DNA of 64,000 nucleotides from contig NZ_AUCR01000014.1 of the NCBI RefSeq assembly GCF_000429865.1, positions 46,709 through 110,708 of the forward strand, in the 5' to 3' direction. The notes beneath the pieces were generated by a model. That model had not been told where the DNA came from, searched no databases, and worked only from the letters and a program-made list of their open reading frames with translations. The DNA is from Cucumibacter marinus DSM 18995. Its GTDB lineage: Bacteria > Pseudomonadota > Alphaproteobacteria > Rhizobiales > Devosiaceae. The position numbers were made by a program, and so were the translations under genes. Of the stretch, positions 26,221-34,587 are shown one piece after another; within the stretch, counting starts at the first letter, position 1; each line of letters opens with the position of its first letter.

Positions 26221-27279
26221 TTAAAGGTCCCGAAGCAGGTCGGCGATGGCCTTGCCGGCGGCAACGCCTTCATTCATCCACCAGCCGGCGGGCGCGGCGT
26301 AAACACCGCCCATCAGCTCCGTCATGTCATAAAGGTCGGAACCGGGAATGGTGTGACGCGGCCAGTCGAGCACCTCTGCTGCCAGATGCTGGCCGCTGTC
26401 GGTCGCCGACAACCACCATCCGACGACGGCCGCCGCATTCTTGTGAGACGAATTCTCCAGAATGCCGGCAAAACGCGGCACAAGCGGCGCCTTGATCGGG
26501 GCATAGGCCACCGGGGACTTGTTCTCGATCTGCTCGCCGGAGATGCGGATACCGAAACCGATCGGGTATTCCCCGCTCTCGACAAGGGTACGGATGGCGG
26601 TCGGCGCGGGCGCGATGCCGACGCGCAGGTCCACGAACAGCTTCTCGACCATGTCGAGCGCGCCCTGCTCGCCAAGCCCGATCGCCCAGGGAGAGAAGAC
26701 GTCCGGAAGCGCGGCGGTAACGACCTTGCCTGCCCATTCCTCGCTCAACAATTCCTCGAGCGTTGTCGGGACCTCGTCGGCGCTCAGCACGTCGGTATTG
26801 TAGATCACCGGACGAGCGAACTCGGCAACGAACAGACCATGCACTTGCTCGGCAACATCGTCGGTCGCCGCGCCAAGCGCGGACCAGTCCGTGTGGGCGA
26901 CCGCCCCGGCATCGTTGAGAACGCCCAGCAAGGTCGGCACCGTGACCAGCATGTCGACCGGCGGTTCGACCCCCGCATTATGCTGCTGGACCAGTTGCTG
27001 GATATAGACAGGGTCCGGCGCGCCGCTGACCAGCCGGATATCGATATCGATCCCGAGATCTGTGGAGATCGCCTCTTCCAGACGGGCCTCGTCTTCGGCG
27101 GTCCGCGCATCGGTGCTCACGAACAAGGACACACTGCCCTCTTGTTGTGCGGCGGGAAACAGGGCCGAAATCCCATCGGGGATCTGTGGCCGGGCTAGCG
27201 CCTCGCCGGTGCTGAGGCCGGCAGCGAGCAAGACCGCTGCCGCGGTCCTCGCATTGATGGCATGATTCAAGTTTCGCAT
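26221..27279 (-). CDS. ABC transporter substrate-binding protein, FbpA/AfuA-like
   Basis: 352-residue periplasmic protein. Signal peptide RNLNHAINARTAAAVLLAAG with cleavage around ALA|RPQ. The mature part has AAQQEGSVSLFVSTDARTAE, EWAGKVVTAALPDVFSPWAI and PVAYAPIKAPLVPRFAGI, matching family 1/AfuA-like proteins usually called iron-binding. The tandem Tyr pair that coordinates Fe3+ in FbpA is absent (no YY anywhere), so a small organic ligand is more likely. GGAGG lies upstream of the chosen ATG. It follows the M24 gene by 80 bases. Confidence 0.88.
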   Translation of the reverse strand: MRNLNHAINARTAAAVLLAAGLSTGEALARPQIPDGISALFPAAQQEGSVSLFVSTDARTAEDEARLEEAISTDLGIDIDIRLVSGAPDPVYIQQLVQQHNAGVEPPVDMLVTVPTLLGVLNDAGAVAHTDWSALGAATDDVAEQVHGLFVAEFARPVIYNTDVLSADEVPTTLEELLSEEWAGKVVTAALPDVFSPWAIGLGEQGALDMVEKLFVDLRVGIAPAPTAIRTLVESGEYPIGFGIRISGEQIENKSPVAYAPIKAPLVPRFAGILENSSHKNAAAVVGWWLSATDSGQHLAAEVLDWPRHTIPGSDLYDMTELMGGVYAAPAGWWMNEGVAAGKAIADLLRDL

Positions 27280-27359
27280 TGCTGGATTTCCTCCTTGTCC
27301 AGTTTTGTGTGCGGCGCAAGACGGGACCCGGACCGTCATAACGATACGGTCCGCTGTGC

Positions 27360-28607
27360 CTAGCTCACACTGTTCATTTGCGGCGACAGTTCATTGTATT
27401 CTTCGAGGCCGCCCTCGACGGCCGCTACGACACCGCCGATCAGCGACCAATGGCGTCCGAACCTGCAGTCGGGCTGCAGGGAGAAGGTCATGCCTTCCTT
27501 GATTTCATAGTCGAAGGGCATGCGCTCTCCACCGTCGACATGCGGATATCTTACAGCCATATCCGGCAGTTGATCGCGAATGCCGTCAGCCGACGGGCCG
27601 CCACCCAGAAGGGGATTGAGTGCGGCGATCTGGGGCGTCAGATGCCAGGCGCCGGCCTTGCGTGTCGGTTGTTCCATGGCCTCGTAGACGTCGCGGAAGC
27701 TGGCACCGGGCCGCAAAAGGCTGCGCCCGATTTCGTAGCTTTCCCGCGCGATATCGTGGCATCGGCGAGTCTGATCCGGAACCTCGCCCAAGGTGAAGCA
27801 CATGTTCACATGGGTGTTGAGTTCTGCGAAGTTCGGGAAGATTTCCGCGCCGACGATATCGTCCGCCTCGAGCACACGAGGGCGATGCCCCCTGATCAGC
27901 CAGGTCGGTTCGCCCCAGGACGGATTCTCGAAACCGGTTTGAAACAGCATCCAGGTGACCCGCATGCCGAGCTTGAGCTGGGCAGCGTATCCCGCCGCAT
28001 AGATCTCGGTTTCCGTGACACCGGGCCGGGCCACATCCATCATGGCCCTGATCGCGGCGTCACCGGCCTCGGCGGCATGGCGAAGATGCCGGAGATCGGC
28101 CGGGCTTCGCTGGGCCATCAACAGGCCATACTCCTGGGTCACCGGCACCACCGTTGCATCCGGCAGCGCCTCGCAAACCGCCTCCCAGGCATCCTTGGGT
28201 ACCCAGCCGTATCGGAAGAAGGGACCACCCCAACCGGCGCCGATCACCCCGATACGGCCCTTGTCTAAACCCTTCTCCCTGAGGATTTCCGGGCCGAGAC
28301 TGGTCACGGCGCCAGTGCGGATATCGTTGATCCAGCTTGTCTGGCCCCGCTCACCCGCCACCATGTTCTGGGTGGCGACCTGGGCGGCAAAGGCGATCAT
28401 TGTCGGTTCGCCTTCACGCGGAAAAACGAGATGCTGATAGCGCCGGTCATAGGTCAGGTACTGGCCGGCGTCATATCTGTCGCTGCGATCTGAACCGAAG
28501 ATCAGCAACGCATCGAGCCCATGTTCGTCCATGAAGGCGCGTGTGCGGCTCCACCTGTATTCCTGCTCCTGATCGGTTGCCGTGTTAAAGGCGCTCGGTA
28601 TGTCCAC
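27360..28607 (-). CDS. M24 (creatinase/Xaa-Pro peptidase-fold) protein with degenerate metal site
   Basis: About 415 residues. The N-terminal creatinase-type domain (~10-165) includes HGLDALLIFGSDRSDRYD and HLVFPREGEPTMIAF. The C-terminal pita-bread domain (~190-400) includes RSPADLRHLRHAAEAGDAAI. The usual metal ligands (Asp, Asp, His, Glu, Glu) are not conserved: the DxG...GYxxD block reads AEIFPNFAELNTHVN, and the EPG block reads TFSLQPD. Creatinase and ectoine hydrolase share the fold without needing metal, so hydrolysis of a small C-N compound is more likely than peptidase activity. A GTG with AGGAG upstream is the chosen start; an ATG 20 codons earlier is the alternative. Confidence 0.75.
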   Translation of the reverse strand: MDIPSAFNTATDQEQEYRWSRTRAFMDEHGLDALLIFGSDRSDRYDAGQYLTYDRRYQHLVFPREGEPTMIAFAAQVATQNMVAGERGQTSWINDIRTGAVTSLGPEILREKGLDKGRIGVIGAGWGGPFFRYGWVPKDAWEAVCEALPDATVVPVTQEYGLLMAQRSPADLRHLRHAAEAGDAAIRAMMDVARPGVTETEIYAAGYAAQLKLGMRVTWMLFQTGFENPSWGEPTWLIRGHRPRVLEADDIVGAEIFPNFAELNTHVNMCFTLGEVPDQTRRCHDIARESYEIGRSLLRPGASFRDVYEAMEQPTRKAGAWHLTPQIAALNPLLGGGPSADGIRDQLPDMAVRYPHVDGGERMPFDYEIKEGMTFSLQPDCRFGRHWSLIGGVVAAVEGGLEEYNELSPQMNSVS

Positions 28608-28678
28608 CAGCCATCTCCTGTTTCGCTGACTAGCCAATTTCCTTAGTTGTACCATATCACCGATCATTATTATGGCAA

Positions 28679-28694
28679 CAGTAATATGTTACTG
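28679..28694. promoter_or_regulatory. Candidate GntR operator
   Basis: Perfect 16-base inverted repeat CAGTAA-TATG-TTACTG in the gap between the M24 gene and the divergent GntR gene. The surrounding DNA is AT-rich and the position suits control of both promoters. Confidence 0.55.
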
Positions 28695-28797
28695 AACGGC
28701 AAAACGGGGAGATTTGGCATGGCACAGCTTTATTCGGGGCCGCCCCGATGCTATGAGCCATCAGCCAAAATCAACCGATCCTTACGGGAAGCACACT

Positions 28798-29541
28798 ATG
28801 TCGAGCGCTATCAGCCACGGCGTACCGAGCGCTGAAAGGGCGCGGGAGCAGGCCGGCTCCGCCAAGACGATGACCGACAGCGCCTATCTTCTGATCAAGG
28901 CCGATATCATCGACTGCATCCTGCGTCCGGGTGAATTGCTTTCGACGCAGCGGCTCATGACCCATACCGGGTTCGGCCTTTCGGCGGTGCGGGCGGCGAT
29001 GGAGCGGCTGGTCGCGGGTGATTGGGTGAAATCGGCACCGAACAAGGGCTACCGGATCGACGACATCACGCTCAAGGATGTTATGGAGCTTTACGACCTC
29101 TCCGAGCTGATCTCGCCGCAACTCGCCCGGATGAGCAGCGGGAAGATCGCGCCGATTCACGACAGGCTCATCGAACTGAACGCGATCTGCTTCGGACCGG
29201 CGCCCCCTTCCAATGAGGAAGAGGAACAGGCGGTGCTGGCGGCAAGCGGCGAAATCCTGCGCTCGATCCGTCTCGCTTCAAAGAACCGCTACGCGATCTC
29301 GTTCACGCAGCAGATAACCGAACGCCTCGACCGGGTCGTTGCGGCCCGGCGTGGATATTCGGAGGATCCGATCGATTTCCGGCGCGATTTCAGTACCCTG
29401 ATCGCGGCGCTCCTCCGCAACGATGCGGATGCCGCAGAAGAGGCCTCTAGGGCCAATGTGCGCCAGATGAGGACGATTGTCGTCGAGCATATTCTCAGGA
29501 TCGAATCGCTCTCGGGTTCACCGATCCATACGGGCAAATGA
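28798..29541 (+). CDS. GntR-family transcriptional regulator
   Basis: About 247 residues. The N-terminal winged helix is clear: SAYLLIKADIIDCILRPGELLS, then LMTHTGFGLSAVRAAMERLVAGDWV and the wing SAPNKGYRIDDIT. The C-terminal ~150 residues are helical and FCD-like (ELYDLSELISPQLARM). The His ligands expected for metal-dependent FCD domains are not evident. Start ATG 28798 has GGGAAG upstream; ATG 28753 and TTG 28714 are alternatives. Divergent from the M24/AfuABC operon, which it probably controls. Confidence 0.85.
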   Translation: MSSAISHGVPSAERAREQAGSAKTMTDSAYLLIKADIIDCILRPGELLSTQRLMTHTGFGLSAVRAAMERLVAGDWVKSAPNKGYRIDDITLKDVMELYDLSELISPQLARMSSGKIAPIHDRLIELNAICFGPAPPSNEEEEQAVLAASGEILRSIRLASKNRYAISFTQQITERLDRVVAARRGYSEDPIDFRRDFSTLIAALLRNDADAAEEASRANVRQMRTIVVEHILRIESLSGSPIHTGK

Positions 29542-29827
29542 AGACCTACTCGGAATACGGGCACCGATTCCTTGCACATGAATCGAAGATCGCTGTGACC
29601 CGGCAATCGACGAGACGCTGGCCCACGAAAGAACGGAGTGCACACTCCCTTTCTCATTGACCGCCAATCATTGTCGCGTACAGGGCCGAGACAGTGCGAA
29701 TTCCGAGAACTGAGTTTGCTACCATCTTCGGCCCATTATGCTACAGCAGGATCGCATAATAGCTGGCCCGCAGCCTATCGCGCTGTAACCGGTCGCCTGA
29801 CGGCGCCGGCCAGACAATTAGCCGGTG
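29542..29827. other. Convergent gap between GntR and the dipeptide ATPase
   Basis: 286 bases between two stop codons on opposite strands. I see no gene, clear terminator with T-run, or repeat here. Confidence 0.5.
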
Positions 29828-30892
29828 TTACGCAGCCGGGTGTTCGTTCTCCGGATGCAACTTCTTGTCCGGGAAGTGACAGGACGTCCGGTGGTTCGTG
29901 CCCACCGACACAGTTGGCGGCACCGTTTCGCGGCATACGGGTTCGACGATCGGGCAGCGCGGGGCAAACGGACATCCGCGGACGGCAAGGCTGGGTTTGG
30001 CATCACCCTTAAGGATGACCTTGCGCCTCGCTCTGGCTTTGCGTGGATCCGGTATGGGTACCGCCGCCAGAAGGGACTTTGTGTAGGGATGCGACGGGGT
30101 CTTGAGAATCTCGTCGACCGGCCCGATCTCTACCAGCCGCCCCCGGCAGATCACGGCGACAAAATCGGAAATATGCCGCACCACCGCCAGATCATGGGCA
30201 ATAAACAGATAGGCGAGATTGTATTGCTTTTGCAGCTCGATCAGCAGGTTAACGATCTGCGCCTGCACCGAAACGTCCAGTGCCGAAACCGGTTCGTCGC
30301 AAATGAGCAGCTTTGGCTGCATGATCAGCGCCCGCGCAATGCCGATACGCTGCCTCTGTCCGCCCGAAAATTCCCGCGGATAGCGGTTGTGATGGGCAGG
30401 ATCGAGCCCGACGCGCTCGAGGATCTCGATGATCTCCGCCTGGCGCCCGGCCGGCGGGCCGATCTTCTGGATCGCAAGGCCGCTTCCCACGATCTCCCCG
30501 ACCGTATGTCTGGGATTGAGTGAAGAATAGGGATCCTGAAAGACCATCTGAATGCGCCGGCGCAAAGCGCGTCTGGCCGCACCGTCCAATAGCGAGAGGT
30601 CGTCGCCTTCAAACGCGATCCGGCCGGACGTCGGCTCAATCAGGCTGGCGACCATGCGCCCGATGGTGGATTTCCCCGATCCGCTTTCGCCGACGAGGCT
30701 GAGCGTTCGACCTTCCTGCAATTCGAAACTGACATCTTTCACGGCATCGATGAGTTCGCCTTGCCCGAACATCCGGCGCGTCCCGAACGATTTGCTCAGG
30801 TTTTCGACCTTCAGCAACGATGTGTGGTTTTCCCGATTTTCCTTGTTATCCAGGCCTTCTGCGGCCTTCCGGCTTTCCTGGCTGGCGCCCAT
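29828..30892 (-). CDS. dppF: Dipeptide/oligopeptide-type ABC ATPase (DppF-like)
   Basis: 354 residues. Walker A GESGSGKSTIGRMVASL (~75), Q-loop MVFQDPYSSLNPRHTV, signature FSGGQRQRIGIARAL (~180), Walker B LLICDEPVSALDVS, H-loop LFIAHDLAVVRHIS. The C-terminal oligo_HPY region has [16 protein letters not shown], the Cys cluster typical of peptide-type ATPases. The start ATG lies one base after the dppD stop, with GGGAGG upstream. It is the last gene of the operon that starts with the binding protein at 37414. Confidence 0.93.
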   Translation of the reverse strand: MGASQESRKAAEGLDNKENRENHTSLLKVENLSKSFGTRRMFGQGELIDAVKDVSFELQEGRTLSLVGESGSGKSTIGRMVASLIEPTSGRIAFEGDDLSLLDGAARRALRRRIQMVFQDPYSSLNPRHTVGEIVGSGLAIQKIGPPAGRQAEIIEILERVGLDPAHHNRYPREFSGGQRQRIGIARALIMQPKLLICDEPVSALDVSVQAQIVNLLIELQKQYNLAYLFIAHDLAVVRHISDFVAVICRGRLVEIGPVDEILKTPSHPYTKSLLAAVPIPDPRKARARRKVILKGDAKPSLAVRGCPFAPRCPIVEPVCRETVPPTVSVGTNHRTSCHFPDKKLHPENEHPAA

Positions 30893-30893
30893 T

Positions 30894-31880
30894 CTATCGC
30901 CTCCCTTCGGCGTCATTTGCGGCAAGGTGACATGCGGCGGTGTGGGCGTCCTCGATCCCGACCAGCGGGGGCAGCACCGAGCGGCAAAGATCATCCGCCA
31001 CGTCCTGGGTGCGTGAACAGCGCGGCGCGAACGGGCAACCCTCGATCGTGAGCCCGGCATTGGGCGGGGTTCCGGGAATTGCCACCAGCATTCCACGCTC
31101 CTGATCTAGCCGCGGCACCGAGGCCAGCAGTCCTTGCGTATAGGGGTGACCGGGATGATCGAATATCTGTTCCGCCTGGCCCGATTCAACGGCGCGGCCG
31201 CAATACATGACCACTACATCGTCTGCGAATTCGGCCACGACGCCCAGATCGTGGGTCACCAGAATGACCGCCGAATTGAACTCTTTCTGCAAGTCGGCAA
31301 GCAGGTCGATGATCTGCGCCTGAATGGTCACGTCCAATGCCGTGGTCGGCTCGTCGGCAATCAGCAGGTCCGGATTGCAGACAAGGCTCATGGCGATCAT
31401 CGCGCGCTGTCTCATGCCGCCCGACAGTTCAAACGGATAGCTCGCATAGACCCGCTTGGGGTCTGTCATTCCCACGCGGTCCAGCATGTCGAGGATCAGG
31501 CGGCGTACGTCCTGTTTCTTTGCCGAGTAGTGCGCCTGGTAGGCTTCGGCAATCTGGTCCCCGATGCGATGATGCGGGTGCATGGCGGTGAGCGGATCCT
31601 GGAAGATCATCGCCACCTTGTCTCCGCGCAGGCGCCGGAAGGTCTCATCATCGGCACCCACGAGCTCCTGATCGTCCAGCTTGATGCTGCCGCCGATCCG
31701 GGCCGATGAACCATGCAGACCCATGATCGACAGCGCCGCCGCCGTCTTACCTGAACCACTTTCGCCGACAATGGCGAGGGTCTTCCCCCGATCAAGGCTG
31801 AGGCTCAGATCATTGACGGCGCGTACCGCGCCGGTCTCGGTTTGAAACGTGACTTGGAGATTGCGGATATCGAGAAACAT
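30894..31880 (-). CDS. dppD: Dipeptide/oligopeptide-type ABC ATPase (DppD-like)
   Basis: 328 residues. Walker [18 protein letters not shown] (~40), Q-loop [16 protein letters not shown], signature [15 protein letters not shown] (~155), Walker [16 protein letters not shown]-loop [15 protein letters not shown]-terminal [20 protein letters not shown] is the oligo_HPY Cys motif. GGAGG lies before the ATG. It pairs with the DppF-like ATPase to power import through DppB/DppC-like permeases. Confidence 0.93.
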   Translation of the reverse strand: MFLDIRNLQVTFQTETGAVRAVNDLSLSLDRGKTLAIVGESGSGKTAAALSIMGLHGSSARIGGSIKLDDQELVGADDETFRRLRGDKVAMIFQDPLTAMHPHHRIGDQIAEAYQAHYSAKKQDVRRLILDMLDRVGMTDPKRVYASYPFELSGGMRQRAMIAMSLVCNPDLLIADEPTTALDVTIQAQIIDLLADLQKEFNSAVILVTHDLGVVAEFADDVVVMYCGRAVESGQAEQIFDHPGHPYTQGLLASVPRLDQERGMLVAIPGTPPNAGLTIEGCPFAPRCSRTQDVADDLCRSVLPPLVGIEDAHTAACHLAANDAEGRR

Positions 31881-31892
31881 CTTGCGCCTCCT

Positions 31893-32669
31893 TCAGGCCT
31901 TCGGGCTGCGGCGGAACAGGCGGCCATGCCCCTCGACACGGGGGTCGCGTCCCGCCTTGGCGACGACCCCCCACAATCCGGCGAGCGGCGATGTCACCAC
32001 GGGCAGGTCCGTCTCGCCTTCGAGCACTTCAACGGCCGCCCGCGTCGACAGCCCGCCGCAGGAGATGAGAAGGGCATCGGCATCGCCTGCATTCCGAACG
32101 GCATCGCGGCCGATATTCAGCACATCCGCCTCGGCCACAGAATGCACCTCGTCGATGGAGACGATACCGAGGTTCGCAACCGAAACCACCTCAAGTCCGC
32201 TGGCCTTGAGGAAAGAGCAAAGCCGCGCGCTCACCACCTCGTCATAGGCAGTCGCAACGGCGATATGGCGGGCGCCCATCGTGTGGCAGGCCAGCGTGAT
32301 CGAACTGCTCATGGTGGTTGCCGGCAGCGCCGAGCGCGTCTCGATTTCCTCGAGAAGGCGTTCGTTGAACTCGTCGCCGCGATAGAAGCTCAGCGACGTG
32401 CCCATCAATGAAATGGCGATTGCACCGTCCGCCGCCAACGCCTCTGCGGCGTCGCCGACCTTGCCGATCACCGTGTCATAGCCTTTCAACGACATCTCGG
32501 TCAGTCCAAGCCCGCGAGCGACGAAATTTACCCCCGGATAAACGATATTCGCATCGGGCGGCACCAGACCCTGCGCCGGCGGAACGATCAGTCCGATCGG
32601 CCGTTGAGGGTCGGCATCAGGCACTTCGGAAGGCCCCTGGACGGTGGTGTTCTTATTGAAGTCTTGCAT
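31893..32669 (-). CDS. Arylmalonate decarboxylase homologue (Asp/Glu racemase superfamily)
   Basis: 258 residues. Strong match to Bordetella bronchiseptica AMDase as recalled: GLIVPPAQGLVPPDA, FVARGLGLTE, ISLMGTSLSFYRG, ATAYDEV and LLISCGG. The known catalytic residues Gly74, Thr75, Ser76, Tyr126 and Cys188 all appear here at +16 (Gly90, Thr91, Ser92, Tyr142, Cys204). Gly at the first position, instead of the second Cys found in racemases, points to decarboxylase rather than racemase activity. AMDase decarboxylates alpha-aryl or alpha-alkenyl malonates without cofactor. It lies between dppD and dppB, so the compound is probably imported by this transporter. Maleate isomerase is an alternative in the superfamily but is less well matched. 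Confidence 0.87.
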   Translation of the reverse strand: MQDFNKNTTVQGPSEVPDADPQRPIGLIVPPAQGLVPPDANIVYPGVNFVARGLGLTEMSLKGYDTVIGKVGDAAEALAADGAIAISLMGTSLSFYRGDEFNERLLEEIETRSALPATTMSSSITLACHTMGARHIAVATAYDEVVSARLCSFLKASGLEVVSVANLGIVSIDEVHSVAEADVLNIGRDAVRNAGDADALLISCGGLSTRAAVEVLEGETDLPVVTSPLAGLWGVVAKAGRDPRVEGHGRLFRRSPKA

Positions 32670-32702
32670 TCTTTTTTCCAGGAAATGGGTGAAATACAGC
32701 GG

Positions 32703-33662
32703 TCACAGCGTGATCTGCGGATTGCGAAGGACCTGAATCACATCGACAATCAGATTGGCCGCCACGACGAAGAACGCCGCGAAGATGACCGTCCCCATGA
32801 TGGTCGGCAGGTCGCCGGTTTCGACGGCCTGGACGGCAAGGGAACCGACGCCGTTGAGGCCCCAGATCCTTTCCGTGATGATGGTGCCGCCCAGCAGCCC
32901 ACCGAGATCGAGGCCCATCATGGTAATGACCGGGGTCATCGATGGTGGCAGGGCGTGGTGATAGATCACCTTGTTCTCGCGCAGCCCCTTGGCACGCGCC
33001 GTGCGAACATAGTCCTGGTTCAGCGTCTCGAGCAGACTCCCGCGAGCGATCCGGGTGTAGGTGCCCGCCCCCACCACCGCCAGGGTCATCCAGGGCAGAA
33101 GCATATGGCGCAGCCACTCGAGCGGATCGCGGGTGAAGGCGACATAGCCACCCGAGGGAAACACGGGAAAGCCCGCATTGGTCAGCACGAAAAACAGGAC
33201 ATAGAACAACAGCGTCCCGACGACGAATGTCGGAAAGGACATGCCCGCCAGCGCCGTGGCGGTAACCAGCCGGTCGGGCAATCTGCCTGCACGGCGGGCG
33301 GAAAAGACTCCGGTCGGGATGGCGATAGCCACCCAGATGGCGACGGTGCCGAAGGCAAGGGACGCGGTGACCGGCAAGCGCCTCAAAATCGTGGCCAGCA
33401 CATCCTCCTGATTGACGAAGGACGTTCCGAAATCGAACCGGAGGAGATTGCCGATATAGGTGAAATATTGAACGTGAAGCGGCTGATCGAGCCCGAGACG
33501 GGTTCGTATCAGATCGATCTGTTCGTAGGTCGCGTATTCACCCGCGAACATCAGGGCCGGATCGCCCGGCGTCGCGACGTAGAACAGTATGAAGACCGCC
33601 AGGCTGATGAACCAGAGTGTCATCAACCCGAAAGCGAGCCGGCGCAGGACATATCCGATCAT
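32703..33662 (-). CDS. dppB: Dipeptide-type ABC permease (DppB-like)
   Basis: 319 residues with six membrane segments. The N-terminal helix IGYVLRRLAFGLMTLWFISLAVF is typical of DppB, as are 'DPALMFAGEYATYEQIDLIRTRLGLDQP' and 'YVRTARAKGLRENKVIYHHALPPSMTPVI', the EAA loop. It forms the channel together with the DppC-like protein whose gene precedes it and overlaps by four bases. Confidence 0.94.
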   Translation of the reverse strand: MIGYVLRRLAFGLMTLWFISLAVFILFYVATPGDPALMFAGEYATYEQIDLIRTRLGLDQPLHVQYFTYIGNLLRFDFGTSFVNQEDVLATILRRLPVTASLAFGTVAIWVAIAIPTGVFSARRAGRLPDRLVTATALAGMSFPTFVVGTLLFYVLFFVLTNAGFPVFPSGGYVAFTRDPLEWLRHMLLPWMTLAVVGAGTYTRIARGSLLETLNQDYVRTARAKGLRENKVIYHHALPPSMTPVITMMGLDLGGLLGGTIITERIWGLNGVGSLAVQAVETGDLPTIMGTVIFAAFFVVAANLIVDVIQVLRNPQITL

Positions 33663-34576
33663 TTCACCCGCCCCTTGTTAGCGGCGGAAGGATCGAGCGC
33701 ATCCCTCAGGCTGTCTCCCAGCAGGTTGAAGGCCAGTGTGGCAGCCAGCAATGCGAAACTGGGAAATAGGATGGACCACCAGGCAACGGCGTAGTTGAGC
33801 TGGTTTTCGGAAATGATACCGCCCCAGGTGGCGGTCGGTGGCGGAACGCCCAACCCCAGAAAGGAGAGCGAGGCTTCCATCACGATGACCTGCGGGATCA
33901 GCAGGCTTGCATAAATCAACACCTGACCGGCGATATTAGGCAGGATTTCGCGCAGCATGATCCGGGTATCGGATGCACCGAGCACCCGCGCCGCCTGCAC
34001 ATATTCCGCGGATTTGGCCGCAACGACGAGGTTGCGCACGATCCGTCCGATCGGTCCCCAGGTGAAGAACACGATCGTTCCGATCATGACGGTGAAGCTC
34101 GCGCCATATACCGAGACCAGGGCAATGGCGGTCACCAGCAGCGGCAGCCCGAGCACCATGTCGATGAAACCTGCCAGCAGCAAATCGACGATGCCGCCGC
34201 GATAGCCGGCGATAAGGCCGATAATAACCCCGATGGTGACAGAGAGGATCGCGCAGGTCATGGACACAAAGACCGTCACCCTGGCGCCGACGATCAGTCG
34301 CGACAGCAGGTCGCGACCGATCACATCCGTCCCCAACAGGAACTCCCCGTTCGGCGGCAACGGGACGCCGCCAGCGGTCAGGCCTGTTTCCCGGAACGGC
34401 TCGTTCGGACCGTGGCCGATCAACTCGATCAGCAGGGGTGCGAATATGGCCACCAGAAACAGGACGGCGATGAACGAGGCGGCCATAACGAACACCTTGT
34501 CCCGCAACAATCGCTTGAGGACGCGATGCCTTCCGGAGACCAATGAAGCGGACTGGCTTGTGGATTGGGTCGACAT
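33659..34576 (-). CDS. dppC: Dipeptide-type ABC permease (DppC-like)
   Basis: 305 residues. OppC_N region MAASFIAVLFLVAIFAPLLI (~30-50), then GTDVIGRDLLSRLIVGAR and the EAA loop YVQAARVLGASDTRIMLREILPN. Ends in the usual LGDSLRDALDPS. It starts 11 bases after the aldo/keto reductase stop and overlaps dppB. Confidence 0.94.
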   Translation of the reverse strand: MSTQSTSQSASLVSGRHRVLKRLLRDKVFVMAASFIAVLFLVAIFAPLLIELIGHGPNEPFRETGLTAGGVPLPPNGEFLLGTDVIGRDLLSRLIVGARVTVFVSMTCAILSVTIGVIIGLIAGYRGGIVDLLLAGFIDMVLGLPLLVTAIALVSVYGASFTVMIGTIVFFTWGPIGRIVRNLVVAAKSAEYVQAARVLGASDTRIMLREILPNIAGQVLIYASLLIPQVIVMEASLSFLGLGVPPPTATWGGIISENQLNYAVAWWSILFPSFALLAATLAFNLLGDSLRDALDPSAANKGRVK

Positions 34577-34587
34577 CCGTCCTAGCC

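Noticed and set aside
25381..27198. Long plus-strand open frame opposite the permease and binding-protein genes
   Set aside because: Composition is dominated by Arg, Gly, His and Asp with no recognisable domain. It is the antisense shadow expected in high-GC coding DNA.
23360..28607. Annotating the AfuABC-like importer as a ferric iron transporter
   Set aside because: The binding protein lacks the tandem Tyr ligands and the neighbours do not suggest iron metabolism.
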